Shown here piece after piece: positions 16,946 through 26,237 of a DNA stretch of 64,000 bases. The notes beneath the pieces are model-generated. The model was not told the origin of the DNA and made no database searches. It saw nothing but the letters and a program-made list of their open reading frames with translations. Every line of letters starts with the position of its first letter. Positions within the stretch are counted from its first letter, which is position 1. Origin of the DNA: Psychromonas sp030397575 (GTDB taxonomy: Bacteria; Pseudomonadota; Gammaproteobacteria; Enterobacterales; Psychromonadaceae); NCBI RefSeq assembly GCF_046250175.1, contig NZ_CP176468.1. One strand, written 5' to 3'. The translations under genes were made by a program, and so were the position numbers.

Positions 16946-17353
16946 TTACAACTTAGGCTCTGGTAATATGGGGGGTGTACTATCCATATAAGTTAGGAAA
17001 TTAGACCATATTTCATGAGTCCGCTGTTTTGTCAGTTTTGTTTTACAACTTAAAGACATTACCCCTCTTATTGTGCCACCACGCCACTGAGTATAGATAG
17101 CGTCACAATGCGCTTTTTCATACAATAACCATGCTTGTTGAGCTGAAACAATCGACTTAATCAGCTTAGGGTCACCTTTATTATGCTCCTTGCTTTTGTT
17201 TAGATATTTATTCAATATCGATTGTGCTTTTTCTAGTTCAACGCCTACACAATAATTGATATCTAACGTGCTTATCGCTTTGTTACAGTCAATATCATCA
17301 CTTAAAGCGTTTATAGAGTAGACACTAAGCAGTACGATAAAAAGTTTCTTCAT
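16946..17353 (-). CDS. LprI/DUF1311-like periplasmic protein
   Basis: A 135-residue exported protein with signal peptide MKKLFIVLLSVYSINALS. The mature part follows the LprI (DUF1311) layout: two early cysteines (DCNKAISTLDINYC), a helical segment with LEKAQSILNKYLNKSKE, the conserved AQQAWLLYEKAHCDA, and a later cysteine (SLSCKTKLTKQRTHEI). In Mycobacterium LprI inhibits lysozyme; in most proteobacteria the role is unknown. GGAA lies five bases before the ATG. Isolated gene; the 231 bases between it and soxR show no clear feature. Confidence 0.8.
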   Translation of the reverse strand: MKKLFIVLLSVYSINALSDDIDCNKAISTLDINYCVGVELEKAQSILNKYLNKSKEHNKGDPKLIKSIVSAQQAWLLYEKAHCDAIYTQWRGGTIRGVMSLSCKTKLTKQRTHEIWSNFLTYMDSTPPILPEPKL

Positions 17354-17436
17354 TGGAGTTCCGTTAATACAATAGCAGCATTATCATAGCCTGTATTTTG
17401 TGGTTATGTTTGATTGCCATTTATATATCCATTTAC

Positions 17437-17835
17437 TCAAGTGTTAATACCATCTGTTCGCTCAAGCACCCAGCATCTTGGATTATTTGAATACCCTATT
17501 TGTTCATAATAAAGGTTTGCTGTAGGCGCTGAAATCAGGATTAATTTACAGCTCTTATTCAATTGCCTCTGTGTTAATATTTGTAATTGCTTACCAATGC
17601 CACATTGTTGAAATACTTTATCTATGGCTAAATCTGAAAGGTAACAAGCATAATGAAAATCAGTTATTGACCGAGCTATACCAACTAAGCGATCTTGACG
17701 CCATGCTGTTATTATTAAATTACTATTTGATAGCATACCATTCAAACACACCGAATCATTGATTGGGCGACGTTCACTTAATGTCGATTGAATCAATAAA
17801 TCTCGAAACTGCTCAACAGATATAGACTCATTAAT
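17437..17835 (-). pseudogene. GNAT N-acetyltransferase with lost start
   Basis: GNAT-fold acetyltransferase relative: LVGIARSITDFHYACYLSDLAIDK, here as DRLVGIARSITDF and HYACYLSDLAIDK, the acetyl-CoA loop QQCGIGKQL and the C-terminal YYEQIGYSNNPRCWVL are intact. The family N-terminus is also encoded (INESISVEQFRDLLIQSTLSERR) but it has no ATG/GTG in frame and runs up into an in-frame TGA at 17836-17838, just where the start is expected. AAAGG occurs shortly upstream of that point. The only initiator inside the frame is a TTG (17796) with no SD that would delete the first beta-strand. I read this as a recently broken gene; use of an ATT start right after the TGA cannot be excluded. Confidence 0.6.
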
Positions 17836-18273
17836 TCAATACCAATATAACCTTTAAACCTCATAGTCAATTAGTCAGAGCTTACTTATATCCGCGTGGG
17901 GAAAGCTAACCATTCAATTTATTTAAATTAGATAATAGAATATCAATTTTAACTAACTAATCAATGCCTTATAAACCAATAAAAAGCTAAATCATACAGA
18001 TAAGCAAGCCGGCGTTTACCAATTAGGCTTATATTAACTTGTAAAAATAGTTAAGTAAGCTGAACACTTTTATTAACAATTATGCCATTGCTAAAACAAT
18101 GTAATTTTAACAATTTACTTTGAACATTTTTCATTATTTAGCATTGAAAATCTATTGCCTCATACTTACAAGAAAAAATAAACCATTATAATCAACATCT
18201 TAATGTAAATTACAAAGCTGGCATTGCCTTTGCTATGTTATAAATACGTATGCAATAAAGAGGTAACTGTTAA
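17836..18273. other. 438-base intergenic region upstream of ALDH gene
   Basis: AT-rich with no ORF or RNA gene recognised. It ends with a plausible promoter for the aldehyde dehydrogenase (TTGCCT near 18223 and TATAAA near 18239) and the SD GAGG before ATG 18274. Confidence 0.35.
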
Positions 18274-19659
18274 ATGAGTAATTCAATACAAACGATCAAC
18301 CCTTTTACTGAGAAACAATTAAAAGAATATACTTTGATGAGCCATCAAGGGGCTAAAAATGCGGTGAGTAATGCAGATGATTGCTTTGATGAATGGAAGC
18401 TTGTTCCTATTGCAGAGCGTGCAAAACTTGCTAACAAATTAGCTGAGGTAATCGAAGAAAATCGCGATGAATTAATTGAATTAATGGTCACTGAAATGGG
18501 CAAGGTTCAATCACAAGGTGAAGGAGAAGTCACACTTTGTGCGAATATTTGTAAATATACTGCCGACATTGCGGAGCAAGAATTAGCCAATGAAACACGC
18601 GATTATGAAGGCGGTAAAGCAGTAATCACCTACCAACCTATTGGTGTTATTTTAGGCATTCAACCTTGGAACTTTCCGTTATATCAAGTCATTAGATACA
18701 GTATCACTAATTTGGTTGCAGGTAATACTACGGTGATGAAACATGCGTCAAATGTATTTGGTATGGCTGAAAAAATACAGTCTCTATTTGATCAAGCAGG
18801 CTTCCCAAAATATGCCTACCAATCATTATTAATTGATGGGAAAACGGCAAGTAAGCTAATCAGCCATGAAGGGATTAAAGGTGTTACATTCACAGGTAGC
18901 GATAAAATTGGTAAAAAAGTAGCTAAAGAAGCGGCTAAACGCAGTAAGAAAACAGTATTAGAATTAGGTAGCAATGATGCTTATATCGTATTAGATGATG
19001 CAGATTTGTCACTTGCAGTTGAAACGTGTGTTAAAGGTCGTGTGGTCAATAATGGTCAAACTTGTGTATCAGCCAAACGTTTTATCGTCACTGAAAAAAA
19101 CTACAATAAGTTTAAGGAGGAATTCACAAAAGCGATGTCCTCGCTTAAAACGGGTGACCCTAAAGCTGATGATACTGACATCGGTCCAATGGCAAGAAAA
19201 GACTTACGTGAAAAATTGCACCAACAAGTCACTGAATCTATTGAAGCTGGAGCAACTGTTATTTGTGGCTGTAAAATCCCAGATGGTAAAGGTTACTTTT
19301 ACCCAGCCTCTATCTTAGAAAATGTAACACCTGGTATGCCTGCCTACGACGATGAGTTATTCGGCCCAGTAGCAGCACTTATTAAGGCTAAAGACAATGA
19401 TGATGCCATGCGTATCGCAAATGATTCACGCTATGGCTTAGGGGGTGGTATCTTTTCCAAAGATGAAGATAAAGCGACAGAACTGGCCATTAAACACTTT
19501 GATACTGGTATGGTAAATATCAATGGTTTTGCTTTATCGCAACCAAATCTACCTTTCGGTGGTGTAAAAAGCAGTGGTTATGGCCGAGAGCATGGTGGTT
19601 TTGGGATAAAAGAGTTCGTTAATATCAAATCAGTGATGGTCGCTAAAACAGCGGAATAG
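18274..19659 (+). CDS. NAD-dependent succinate-semialdehyde dehydrogenase-type ALDH (Sad/YneI-like)
   Basis: A 461-residue aldehyde dehydrogenase of the short Sad/YneI class, oxidising succinate semialdehyde or related aldehydes. Catalytic residues are visible: Asn133 (IQPWNFPLYQ), Glu230 (VLELGSND) and nucleophile Cys264 (NNGQTCVSAKRF); the NAD-binding TGSDKIGKKV is present. The usual ELGGS/ELGGK is ELGSN here. Length matches E. coli Sad (462). Start ATG with GAGG upstream. It stands alone with no GABA transaminase next to it, so the physiological substrate is uncertain. A strong hairpin follows. Confidence 0.9.
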   Translation: MSNSIQTINPFTEKQLKEYTLMSHQGAKNAVSNADDCFDEWKLVPIAERAKLANKLAEVIEENRDELIELMVTEMGKVQSQGEGEVTLCANICKYTADIAEQELANETRDYEGGKAVITYQPIGVILGIQPWNFPLYQVIRYSITNLVAGNTTVMKHASNVFGMAEKIQSLFDQAGFPKYAYQSLLIDGKTASKLISHEGIKGVTFTGSDKIGKKVAKEAAKRSKKTVLELGSNDAYIVLDDADLSLAVETCVKGRVVNNGQTCVSAKRFIVTEKNYNKFKEEFTKAMSSLKTGDPKADDTDIGPMARKDLREKLHQQVTESIEAGATVICGCKIPDGKGYFYPASILENVTPGMPAYDDELFGPVAALIKAKDNDDAMRIANDSRYGLGGGIFSKDEDKATELAIKHFDTGMVNINGFALSQPNLPFGGVKSSGYGREHGGFGIKEFVNIKSVMVAKTAE

Positions 19660-19687
19660 ACATTAAACAGAGGCTTTGCTCTGCCTC

Positions 19688-19760
19688 CCACTGGCTAGAC
19701 TTGGACATAGCCAGTGGATTCATTAGCGTGACAGGTTATTGATTGGAATGATCTGTCACG
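19688..19760. terminator. Two hairpins between ALDH and DUF3307 genes
   Basis: First hairpin: 10-bp perfect repeat CCACTGGCTA (19688-19697) / TAGCCAGTGG (19708-19717). Second: CGTGACAG (19727-19734) / CTGTCACG (19753-19760). Neither has a good T run. They separate convergent transcription units, so one probably serves each strand. Confidence 0.55.
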
Positions 19761-19796
19761 TTCCTAACAAGAGAATGTATCTCAAATCATTTAATA

Positions 19797-20555
19797 TTAC
19801 TTAATTTTCACCCCTAACGACAATGAAACTAAAGTCCCAACTACTATAGTGATCACCATCGATAATAAAGAACCAATCAACACATATTCTGTCATACTCC
19901 GATCGCCTGACTTACTTAACTCACCGAATCTAAAGATAGACTTAGCCGCTAATACAAACCCTACTGCTGCATAACTTCCCACTAGGGTAAAGGTGAGTAT
20001 TAACACACGCTCTAAATAACCAATTAATTCACCACCAGCCACCAGTCCATTGGTATTCGCATTATTACCAGTATTTGTTATTGGGTACTTTTTTAACACA
20101 GTGCCAATAACAATTGAAGTTGGTTTAAGGATTAACAAGTAAGCGAAGACCACCATTAAGCCATCAAAAAACTTATCGTGCTTTAATACACTCTCAATAG
20201 TCACTCCCTTTGTCATATAAAAGGCAATCACTGTTAATAACAACGCATACAAAGTTTGTTGAAATACAAAATAGGAGAATCTATCCCCTTTCTCTGCTGT
20301 TGCCTTCCATAAATCCAGGATTACATGACTAACCGTCACAACAGCGACCAAATAAGCCGTTGTTTTTAAATCAAATGCTAACAGCCAAGCAGGCAAAAAT
20401 ATTGAGACGCCATGTAATAATGAATTAAGGTACAGTTCAGGTGAACGAGCTCTAGTTTCTTTCTTAATCTCTGTCCAACGTTTAGGTTGGAGGTAAAATT
20501 CACAAATGATATGCATCAGCATTAAGGAAATAACAATATTATAAAAATCAAGCAT
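19797..20555 (-). CDS. DUF3307 membrane protein, partner of SatD
   Basis: A 252-residue integral membrane protein of the DUF3307 family, with about seven hydrophobic segments and the family's N-terminal MLMHIICEFYLQPKRW and LHG/SHVILDLWK motifs (His near 14, 49 and 82). Function unknown. Its ATG overlaps the satD stop by eight bases (ATGCTTGA), with GGAG inside satD, so translation is coupled. The pairing satD-DUF3307 is widely conserved and implies a joint function, possibly a regulator plus membrane effector. Confidence 0.8.
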   Translation of the reverse strand: MLDFYNIVISLMLMHIICEFYLQPKRWTEIKKETRARSPELYLNSLLHGVSIFLPAWLLAFDLKTTAYLVAVVTVSHVILDLWKATAEKGDRFSYFVFQQTLYALLLTVIAFYMTKGVTIESVLKHDKFFDGLMVVFAYLLILKPTSIVIGTVLKKYPITNTGNNANTNGLVAGGELIGYLERVLILTFTLVGSYAAVGFVLAAKSIFRFGELSKSGDRSMTEYVLIGSLLSMVITIVVGTLVSLSLGVKIK

Positions 20556-21198
20556 ACTTAAGCTCCATGACTTGCTTATTAAACTTCATGTTAAGCGCCT
20601 TGATAAGCGGCCAACCTGACGCTTTTAGTGATTTGCTAGCGGTAGCTGTGGCAATATCCAGTTGTTCCGCTAATTCACTAATGCTTAACTCATCTTGGTG
20701 TTGAAGCATTGGTAGCATTACTTCACATTGTCGAGCAGTTAGCTCAGTTAATTGCTTATCAAGATATTTAAACAGTAATTCAAATTGCTCGGTCAAATTT
20801 GGATGTTCACAATTAAAAAGCAACCGTTCGTTTCTTAATCCTTTTAACCCTCTTCCAGACAACACAAAAGCTTCACCCATTGATTCCGAAATTAACGCTC
20901 GTAAGTCAGCATTTGCAGCAATGGCAAAACTAATACGACTATCAAAAGCCTTGCCAAGCGCTTTAATACCAAGTCGATATACAATGGTATACCTAAGTAC
21001 ATGCTCAATATCATGAACGACAGACTGAAACTCATCACCACGTTCAATACGATGCGCATTGGATGCGTTTACTTCCGTTATCCACCCTTGAATATCTTTA
21101 ATGCGTATGAGTAATTGTTCAAACTGTTTAGAGCTCAATTTCGTTGAGCTAACAATATCACCACTGATCACTGCAATAGGTTTAGAAATAGGATCCAC
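20548..21198 (-). CDS. SatD family protein with C-terminal HTH
   Basis: A 216-residue cytosolic protein. The N-terminal two thirds have the SatD pattern: PIAVISGDIVSSTKLS, HRIERGDEFQSVV, DSRISFAIAANAD, and GEAFVLSGRGLKGL, reminiscent of a nucleotidyl-cyclase-like fold. The C-terminal region (about 155-205; ELSISELAEQLDIATATASKSL) is a clear helix-turn-helix. The start is GTG at 21198 with AGGAG seven bases upstream; a TTG eight codons earlier is not credible. The protein probably senses a signal and autoregulates the satD-DUF3307 pair through the three palindromes just upstream. Regulation is inference; the domain pattern is seen. Confidence 0.8.
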   Translation of the reverse strand: MDPISKPIAVISGDIVSSTKLSSKQFEQLLIRIKDIQGWITEVNASNAHRIERGDEFQSVVHDIEHVLRYTIVYRLGIKALGKAFDSRISFAIAANADLRALISESMGEAFVLSGRGLKGLRNERLLFNCEHPNLTEQFELLFKYLDKQLTELTARQCEVMLPMLQHQDELSISELAEQLDIATATASKSLKASGWPLIKALNMKFNKQVMELKYA

Positions 21199-21229
21199 AT
21201 TAACACTCCTTTCAGTATCCAAATATTAA

Positions 21230-21305
21230 TTTAGCCCTTTTTAGCTAAAAATGCAAATTTAGCCCTTTATGGCTAAATAATGCAATATTGCTATTTCTGG
21301 CTAAA
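21230..21305. promoter_or_regulatory. Triple operator array upstream of satD
   Basis: Three palindromes of the form TTTAGC-N8-GCTAAA: site 1 at 21230-21249, site 2 at 21258-21277 (extended to TTTAGCC...GGCTAAA), and a weaker site 3 at 21286-21305 (right arm intact, left arm TATTGC). Their centres are exactly 28 bp apart. The array lies 32-107 bases upstream of the satD GTG, where a promoter is expected. Confidence 0.75.
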
Positions 21306-21427
21306 ATAGAGCGATAACATGAATTAATACTAATAATTATTTTGAGCGAGTTAAACGAATTAAAGAGGGTTAAACGTTTATTATATTGAGCTTGTATTTT
21401 AATAAAACTTAATTGCAGTACTGATAA

Positions 21428-23428
21428 CTAATCATCTATTGTCTGCGCGATATAAAGCAAATCTTTTTTTATTTCGATAAAAGCATCAACTACATCTGGG
21501 TCAAAGTGTTCACCTGACGCCTGTTTAATATAACTAAAGGTGTCTTCAAAACTCACTGCATTTTTATAAATACGCTTATTAATCAATGCGTCAAATACAT
21601 CAGCGACAGCCATTACTCTAGCGGATAGAGGAATAGCATCGCCCTTCAGCCCTAATGGATAACCACTTCCATCCCACTTTTCATGATGATAATTTGCAAT
21701 TTCTACCGCAATATTAAGGTAAGGATTGGGGCCTAGTTTCTTAATAGTTTGTCTTAAAATATCGCCACCTAAAGCAGCATGAGTTCTCATAATAACCAGT
21801 TCATCGGTAGATAATTTACCCGGTTTAAGTAAAATATGATCGGGAATGCCTACTTTTCCTATATCGTGTAAAGGCGATGCGGCAGAAACAAATTGAATAT
21901 AGTCATCATTAATTTCATGTTTATATTTAGGGTTTTTCTGTAGCTGTTTAATCAGCGTTTTAACATATAATCGAGTTCTGGTTATATGTCCGCCTGTTTC
22001 AGAATCCCTTAATTCCGCTACTGTTGCCATACAATCAATGATAGATAGATTAGCGTTAGCAATAGCATTTTGTACAGAGGCTAACTGCCTTTCTGAGCGA
22101 TAATATTTTAAAGTCGTCATTACAATAAAGCTTGTTATTAAGCTAACGATAGAAATAAATGGAGATAGGTAAACCTGCGCATTATAAAGTAGGATTGGCG
22201 GCAGGATCAGTAACATACAAAATAATGAAACAGCTGATATATTTAAAGCCGTCACGTTTTTTCTGGCCATTAATAAAGAGAGTAATGCACCAATGACTAG
22301 GATCATAATCGACTCTAGTTGCTCAAACCACACAGGTAGGGTTAACACATCCCCACTGATTACATTGTCGATTAACGTTGCATGTAATTCAATGTTAGGA
22401 AAAACAGGATCTAAGTAAGTATTAGAAACATCATTCAATGCTGATGCCGTTGCTCCGAGTAACACTATTTTTCCGGTAAAGTAATCAGGTGAAATAGTGC
22501 CACTCAATAACTTCAGCATTGGAATCGTTTGATAGTGACGTCCTTTCCCTCTAAAGTTTAAAAGTGCATCACCAGATTGATCAACGGGGATATGATTATT
22601 ATGTAGCTCAACCGTAGCCCCTAAACCCCTATTCTTGATAGTAAACTCACTGCCTAAAGTAACCGTTAGCCCAGCAAGAGAGAGACTTGGTATTAATTGA
22701 TTATTATATTGTTTTACAATAGGGATCCGTCTTACTAGACCATCTTTATCTATGCTGGGATTAATAAATCCAGTTGAAGCACTGTGTTGGTAAAACTGCC
22801 GTAAAGGGCAAATGATGCCGTTATAATATTCAAGGTTTAGGTTGGTTAGGCTATTTCCTCCTCTATCAACATTGATTGATTTATCACTGGATTTTTCGAG
22901 ATAGCGATTGACGCATTGAACTTGTTGACTCACTTTGTGTTGAGAAAGTAAAGAAGGAAGAATCACAGGTGCACCATCAATGACCTGTGAAAAGTAAGTA
23001 TCATAATCTTTTAACGCTTGTGGGATAGACATCAAATCTAGATCGATTGCAAATTGTGATGCAAAAAGTTGTTGAATGTTTACTAGAGATGTACGGTCTT
23101 TCTCTGATAATAATATATCCATTAAAATAGATGATGGCATACCTTCAATAATGATACGTAATGCTTCAGCAATTTGAAAACGAGGCCATGGCCATTGACC
23201 AATGGCTTCTATACTCTGGTCATCAATATCAATAATGATGATGCTATTATTAGGCTCCGAATGTGGATAATAACTGCTATAAAAATCGTATACTTTCCAG
23301 TCTAATGTTCTCTCATTAATGGGCGTTGAAATTGTGTAATATGCAAACAAAGTAGCAACAAGAAAACCGGCTAATGAGGGTAAGTATTTTGTTAGTTTAC
23401 TAACAATGGCTTTTAAGTCACTTATCAT
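21428..23428 (-). CDS. CHASE2 sensor with HD-GYP c-di-GMP phosphodiesterase domain
   Basis: A 666-residue membrane protein. An N-terminal TM segment is followed by a large extracytoplasmic CHASE2 domain (about 35-365; IIIIDIDDQSIEAIGQWPWPR, here as DIDDQSIEAIGQWPWPR, and KIVLLGATASALNDV), then three clustered TM segments and a C-terminal HD-GYP domain (about 455-660). HD and GYP motifs are intact: HDIGKVGIPDHILLKPG and HHEKWDGSGYPLGLKG, indicating c-di-GMP hydrolysis. The ATG at 23428 lies ten bases after the ompA-type stop; an upstream TTG at 23452 is less likely. It is last in a FecR-OmpA-CHASE2 operon, suggesting envelope sensing linked to c-di-GMP turnover. Confidence 0.9.
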   Translation of the reverse strand: MISDLKAIVSKLTKYLPSLAGFLVATLFAYYTISTPINERTLDWKVYDFYSSYYPHSEPNNSIIIIDIDDQSIEAIGQWPWPRFQIAEALRIIIEGMPSSILMDILLSEKDRTSLVNIQQLFASQFAIDLDLMSIPQALKDYDTYFSQVIDGAPVILPSLLSQHKVSQQVQCVNRYLEKSSDKSINVDRGGNSLTNLNLEYYNGIICPLRQFYQHSASTGFINPSIDKDGLVRRIPIVKQYNNQLIPSLSLAGLTVTLGSEFTIKNRGLGATVELHNNHIPVDQSGDALLNFRGKGRHYQTIPMLKLLSGTISPDYFTGKIVLLGATASALNDVSNTYLDPVFPNIELHATLIDNVISGDVLTLPVWFEQLESIMILVIGALLSLLMARKNVTALNISAVSLFCMLLILPPILLYNAQVYLSPFISIVSLITSFIVMTTLKYYRSERQLASVQNAIANANLSIIDCMATVAELRDSETGGHITRTRLYVKTLIKQLQKNPKYKHEINDDYIQFVSAASPLHDIGKVGIPDHILLKPGKLSTDELVIMRTHAALGGDILRQTIKKLGPNPYLNIAVEIANYHHEKWDGSGYPLGLKGDAIPLSARVMAVADVFDALINKRIYKNAVSFEDTFSYIKQASGEHFDPDVVDAFIEIKKDLLYIAQTIDD

Positions 23429-23438
23429 GAATAAGGCA

Positions 23439-24032
23439 TTACCAAATTTCAACTTCTACACGTCTATTTTTTGGTTCAACCTGTTTATGGGATTTGATCA
23501 GTGGATCACTCTCTCCATGTGAATCTATTCTATATTCAGCCTCTTTAATATTCTCAAATTGTAATAATTTAGCAACGGCATTTGCTCTTTCAGTAGAGAG
23601 CTTCAAATTGTATTCAGTGCTTCCTGCAGCGTCAGAATGACCAATAATATTGATAATAGGTGCTTTTCTTGCCTTAGCAGCTTCAATAATAGTAGGTACT
23701 AGTAATTGAGAGCCATTAAGTAATACCACACCATTACTTTCAAAATAAAGTAGGAATTTTTCTGGTTTTTGAGGTTGAATGGCGAATAAGGCTGCATGTT
23801 GTAACTTTATCTTTTGTAAGTCGACTTGTTCAGGAGGTGTTGGGCTATCAACGTCAGAAGTGACAATTACAGCATATCCTTGCTCATCAACAACTTGTGA
23901 GCCTGATTCATTTAAAACAATGATTTTGCTATTTTCTTTATCGTCAGGGAGTAACGTCACAGTGGTGGTTGTGGACTGAGTAGCACTCAATACCGCAACA
24001 AATGCAAAGGTGATTAAAATAAACATTTCCAT
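23439..24032 (-). CDS. OmpA-family peptidoglycan-binding protein
   Basis: A 197-residue envelope protein with a weak signal/anchor at 1-18, a linker region, and a C-terminal OmpA-like domain (about 95-197). The peptidoglycan-contact residues are present: GHSDAAGSTEYNLKLSTERA with the Asp, and NRRVEVEIW at the end with the Arg. It lies three bases after the FecR gene and ten before the CHASE2 gene, so the three are one operon. It may couple the CHASE2 sensor to the cell wall; that is inference. Confidence 0.85.
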   Translation of the reverse strand: MEMFILITFAFVAVLSATQSTTTTVTLLPDDKENSKIIVLNESGSQVVDEQGYAVIVTSDVDSPTPPEQVDLQKIKLQHAALFAIQPQKPEKFLLYFESNGVVLLNGSQLLVPTIIEAAKARKAPIINIIGHSDAAGSTEYNLKLSTERANAVAKLLQFENIKEAEYRIDSHGESDPLIKSHKQVEPKNRRVEVEIW

Positions 24033-24035
24033 ATA

Positions 24036-24479
24036 TTAATCCACTTCTACTAAGAACTTTGTACCACGCACACCGATTGTTGCTTCAGGTGTTTGTACTT
24101 TAATTGACTCAGGGGATAATTCGCCAAGTTTACCTGATGAATAAATTGCACTGCCATTTTGGATCATGACATCAAAGGAGTATTGCTTTTTCTTAGGAGA
24201 GAACAAATAACGATTAATAATAACTTGAGAGCTTGGACCAATTGATAACTGCGTACCATCAATAAAGACAAGCCCAATACTACTGTTGTCCTCTGTATCT
24301 ATTAAATAACCTTCGTAAACCTTATCATTCAATTGAGCGTCGACTATTGTTGACCCTAATTGGATTGATACTTTTCCTTGTAAGGCTTTTATAGTGCCTA
24401 TGTAAGCAGGCTCAGCGACAGCAGAAAAGCAAATAAAAGAAAAAGTAAATATTAAGTAAGAAAATACTCTGAGTACCAT
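24036..24479 (-). CDS. Secreted FecR-domain protein
   Basis: A 147-residue exported protein: signal peptide (MVLRVFSYLIFTFSFICFSAVA), then a FecR domain with the typical GKVSIQLGSTIVDAQLNDKVYEG, here GKVSIQLGSTIVDAQ, IGPSSQVIINRYLF and the C-terminal PEATIGVRGTKFLVEV. It is not a sigma-factor regulator gene (no ECF sigma factor nearby and no N-terminal cytosolic domain). The ATG at 24479 is chosen because AAGGG is six bases upstream; the alternative ATG at 24485 touches this SD. First gene of the FecR-OmpA-CHASE2 operon. Confidence 0.85.
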   Translation of the reverse strand: MVLRVFSYLIFTFSFICFSAVAEPAYIGTIKALQGKVSIQLGSTIVDAQLNDKVYEGYLIDTEDNSSIGLVFIDGTQLSIGPSSQVIINRYLFSPKKKQYSFDVMIQNGSAIYSSGKLGELSPESIKVQTPEATIGVRGTKFLVEVD

Positions 24480-24723
24480 ACACATCCCTTTAGCATGATT
24501 TATGAATAAATTTCATTTACAACTATACAAACCTATAATAGATAAACAAAATAATAATACAATAGCATTAAAATATAATTGTGCTGGGGCGGTGTATTTT
24601 CTTAACTATTGATTTTAAAGTGGCTGTGTTTACTTTTAATAAGTTAGATCAACTCAAAAAATACAAAGGCATATTAATTTTAATCATGAGGACTAGAATC
24701 TAGATTTGGACATTAAAGAAAAT

Positions 24724-24753
24724 GAAGGCTAAACAATCGCTCGTATAGCCTTC
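24724..24753 (-). terminator. Intrinsic terminator of the M32 peptidase gene
   Basis: GAAGGCTA (24724-24731) / TAGCCTTC (24746-24753). Read on the minus strand the stem is followed by ATTTTCTTT, 11 bases beyond the peptidase stop. Confidence 0.7.
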
Positions 24754-24763
24754 TTGCCTACGA

Positions 24764-26237
24764 TTATAAATAACGCGTTTCTAAATGCTTTTTAAAATGT
24801 GCTGTATTTAAGGTTTCACCTGTAGCACGCTTGATTAGTTCGTCAGTAGTATGCAGTGAACCTTGTGACCAAATGTTATCGCTTAACCATTTAAAAATTG
24901 GGCTAAGGTCACCACTTTTAATTGCACCATCAATATCAACTGTTTCCTGCATGGTTGCTTTATATTGTGCGGCATACATGGCACCTAGTGTGTAAGATGG
25001 GAAATAGCCAAAGGCACCATCAAATATCTTGCATGCATCCATTTTGATAATTACCTTTGGTGGAGAGCCCCAATGACGCTTGCATTTTCTCATCCCATAA
25101 GCCTGGTACATCGCTATGTTCGATAACACCATTGATTAAGTCGCGCTCTATTTCATAACGCATGATCACGTGTGCTGGATAAGTCAACTCATCAGCATCA
25201 ACACGAATAAACCCTTTTTCAATTTTAGTGTAAATTTTATAGAGGTTCTCTTCTGCAAATACCGGATCTTGGTGTGCACGAAAGGCATCAGCAGATAGTT
25301 TAGATAAATGAGAGATAAAAGGCTTACTACGACCAATTTGCATCTCAAAAAACAGTGATTGAGATTCATGAACCCCCATAGAACGTGCTTCGCCAACAGG
25401 TAAACCTGCAAAAGCTTTTGGTAAACCTTGTTCATAACGCGCATGACCGGTTTCATGAACGATACCCATTAATGCTTGTACAAAGTCTCTCTCATCATAA
25501 CGCGTAGTGATACGCACATCAGATGGAACACCGCCACAAAATGGATGAACACTTTGATCTAATCGCCCATGGTCGAAATCAAATTTCAATAATTTCATGG
25601 TTTCTATACCCAACGCTTTTTGACTAGATGTCGAGAAAGTGCCAGAAGGCATAATGATTGATTGTGTTCTCTGTTTCTCTAAAGCTTTTTCAATTAACTC
25701 AGGTAACCAAGTTTTTACATCTGAAAATAAAATATCTAATGAAGCTGTTGTTGTCCCTGGTTCGTATTTATCAAGCATTGCATCATAAGGTGTCAGTCCC
25801 AGCGCCTCACTACGAATTTTCGCTTCTTCACGAGATAGTTTAACGACCTCTTTCCAATTTTTTTCAAAGCCTTCCCAATCATTAACAGGACGTTGTGAAC
25901 GCCACGCATGCTCACATTTAGAACCTGCGATAGACTGAGCCTGCACTAGTGCTTCAGGTACTATAGTAGCTTGTTGCCACTGTCGTTTCATTTCACGTAA
26001 GCTAGACTGCTGCTCACTAGATAATGACTCCTGTTGTGCTTTGTCAAACCACTCTCCAAGTTGTGGTTGTGTCGATAGGCGATGTACATGCACCGATAAT
26101 TCAGCCATAGCTTGTGAACGGGCGTCATTGCCACCAGCTGGCATATTTGCCGCAGCATCCCAGCCCAACATCGATTGAGCATGATTAAAATGATTAATGG
26201 TTTGGTAATGCGCAGTAAGTTGGTCGTAGTTTGACAT
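24764..26237 (-). pseudogene. M32 carboxypeptidase (Taq type), frameshifted
   Basis: Zinc-dependent metallocarboxypeptidase split over two frames. The first frame (26237 to 25020, 405 codons) has HPFCGG, DVRITTRYDERDF, the zinc motif HETGHARYEQG and HESQSLFFE. It ends GNYQNGCMQDI-TGA. The second frame continues with DGAFGYFPSYTLGAMYAAQ and runs to 24764. Families normally read MQDIHWxDGxFGYFPSY, so about 8 nucleotides encoding His-Trp and part of the next codon are missing at 25020-25024. The combined product would be about 490 residues, the normal length. Everything else is well conserved, so the break is recent or a sequence error. A short product lacking the last 85 residues would miss the GYFPSY motif. 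Confidence 0.85.

Noticed and set aside
24036..24479. FecR iron-siderophore anti-sigma factor
   Set aside because: No ECF sigma factor or TonB receptor nearby, and the protein has a cleavable signal peptide instead of the FecR cytosolic domain.
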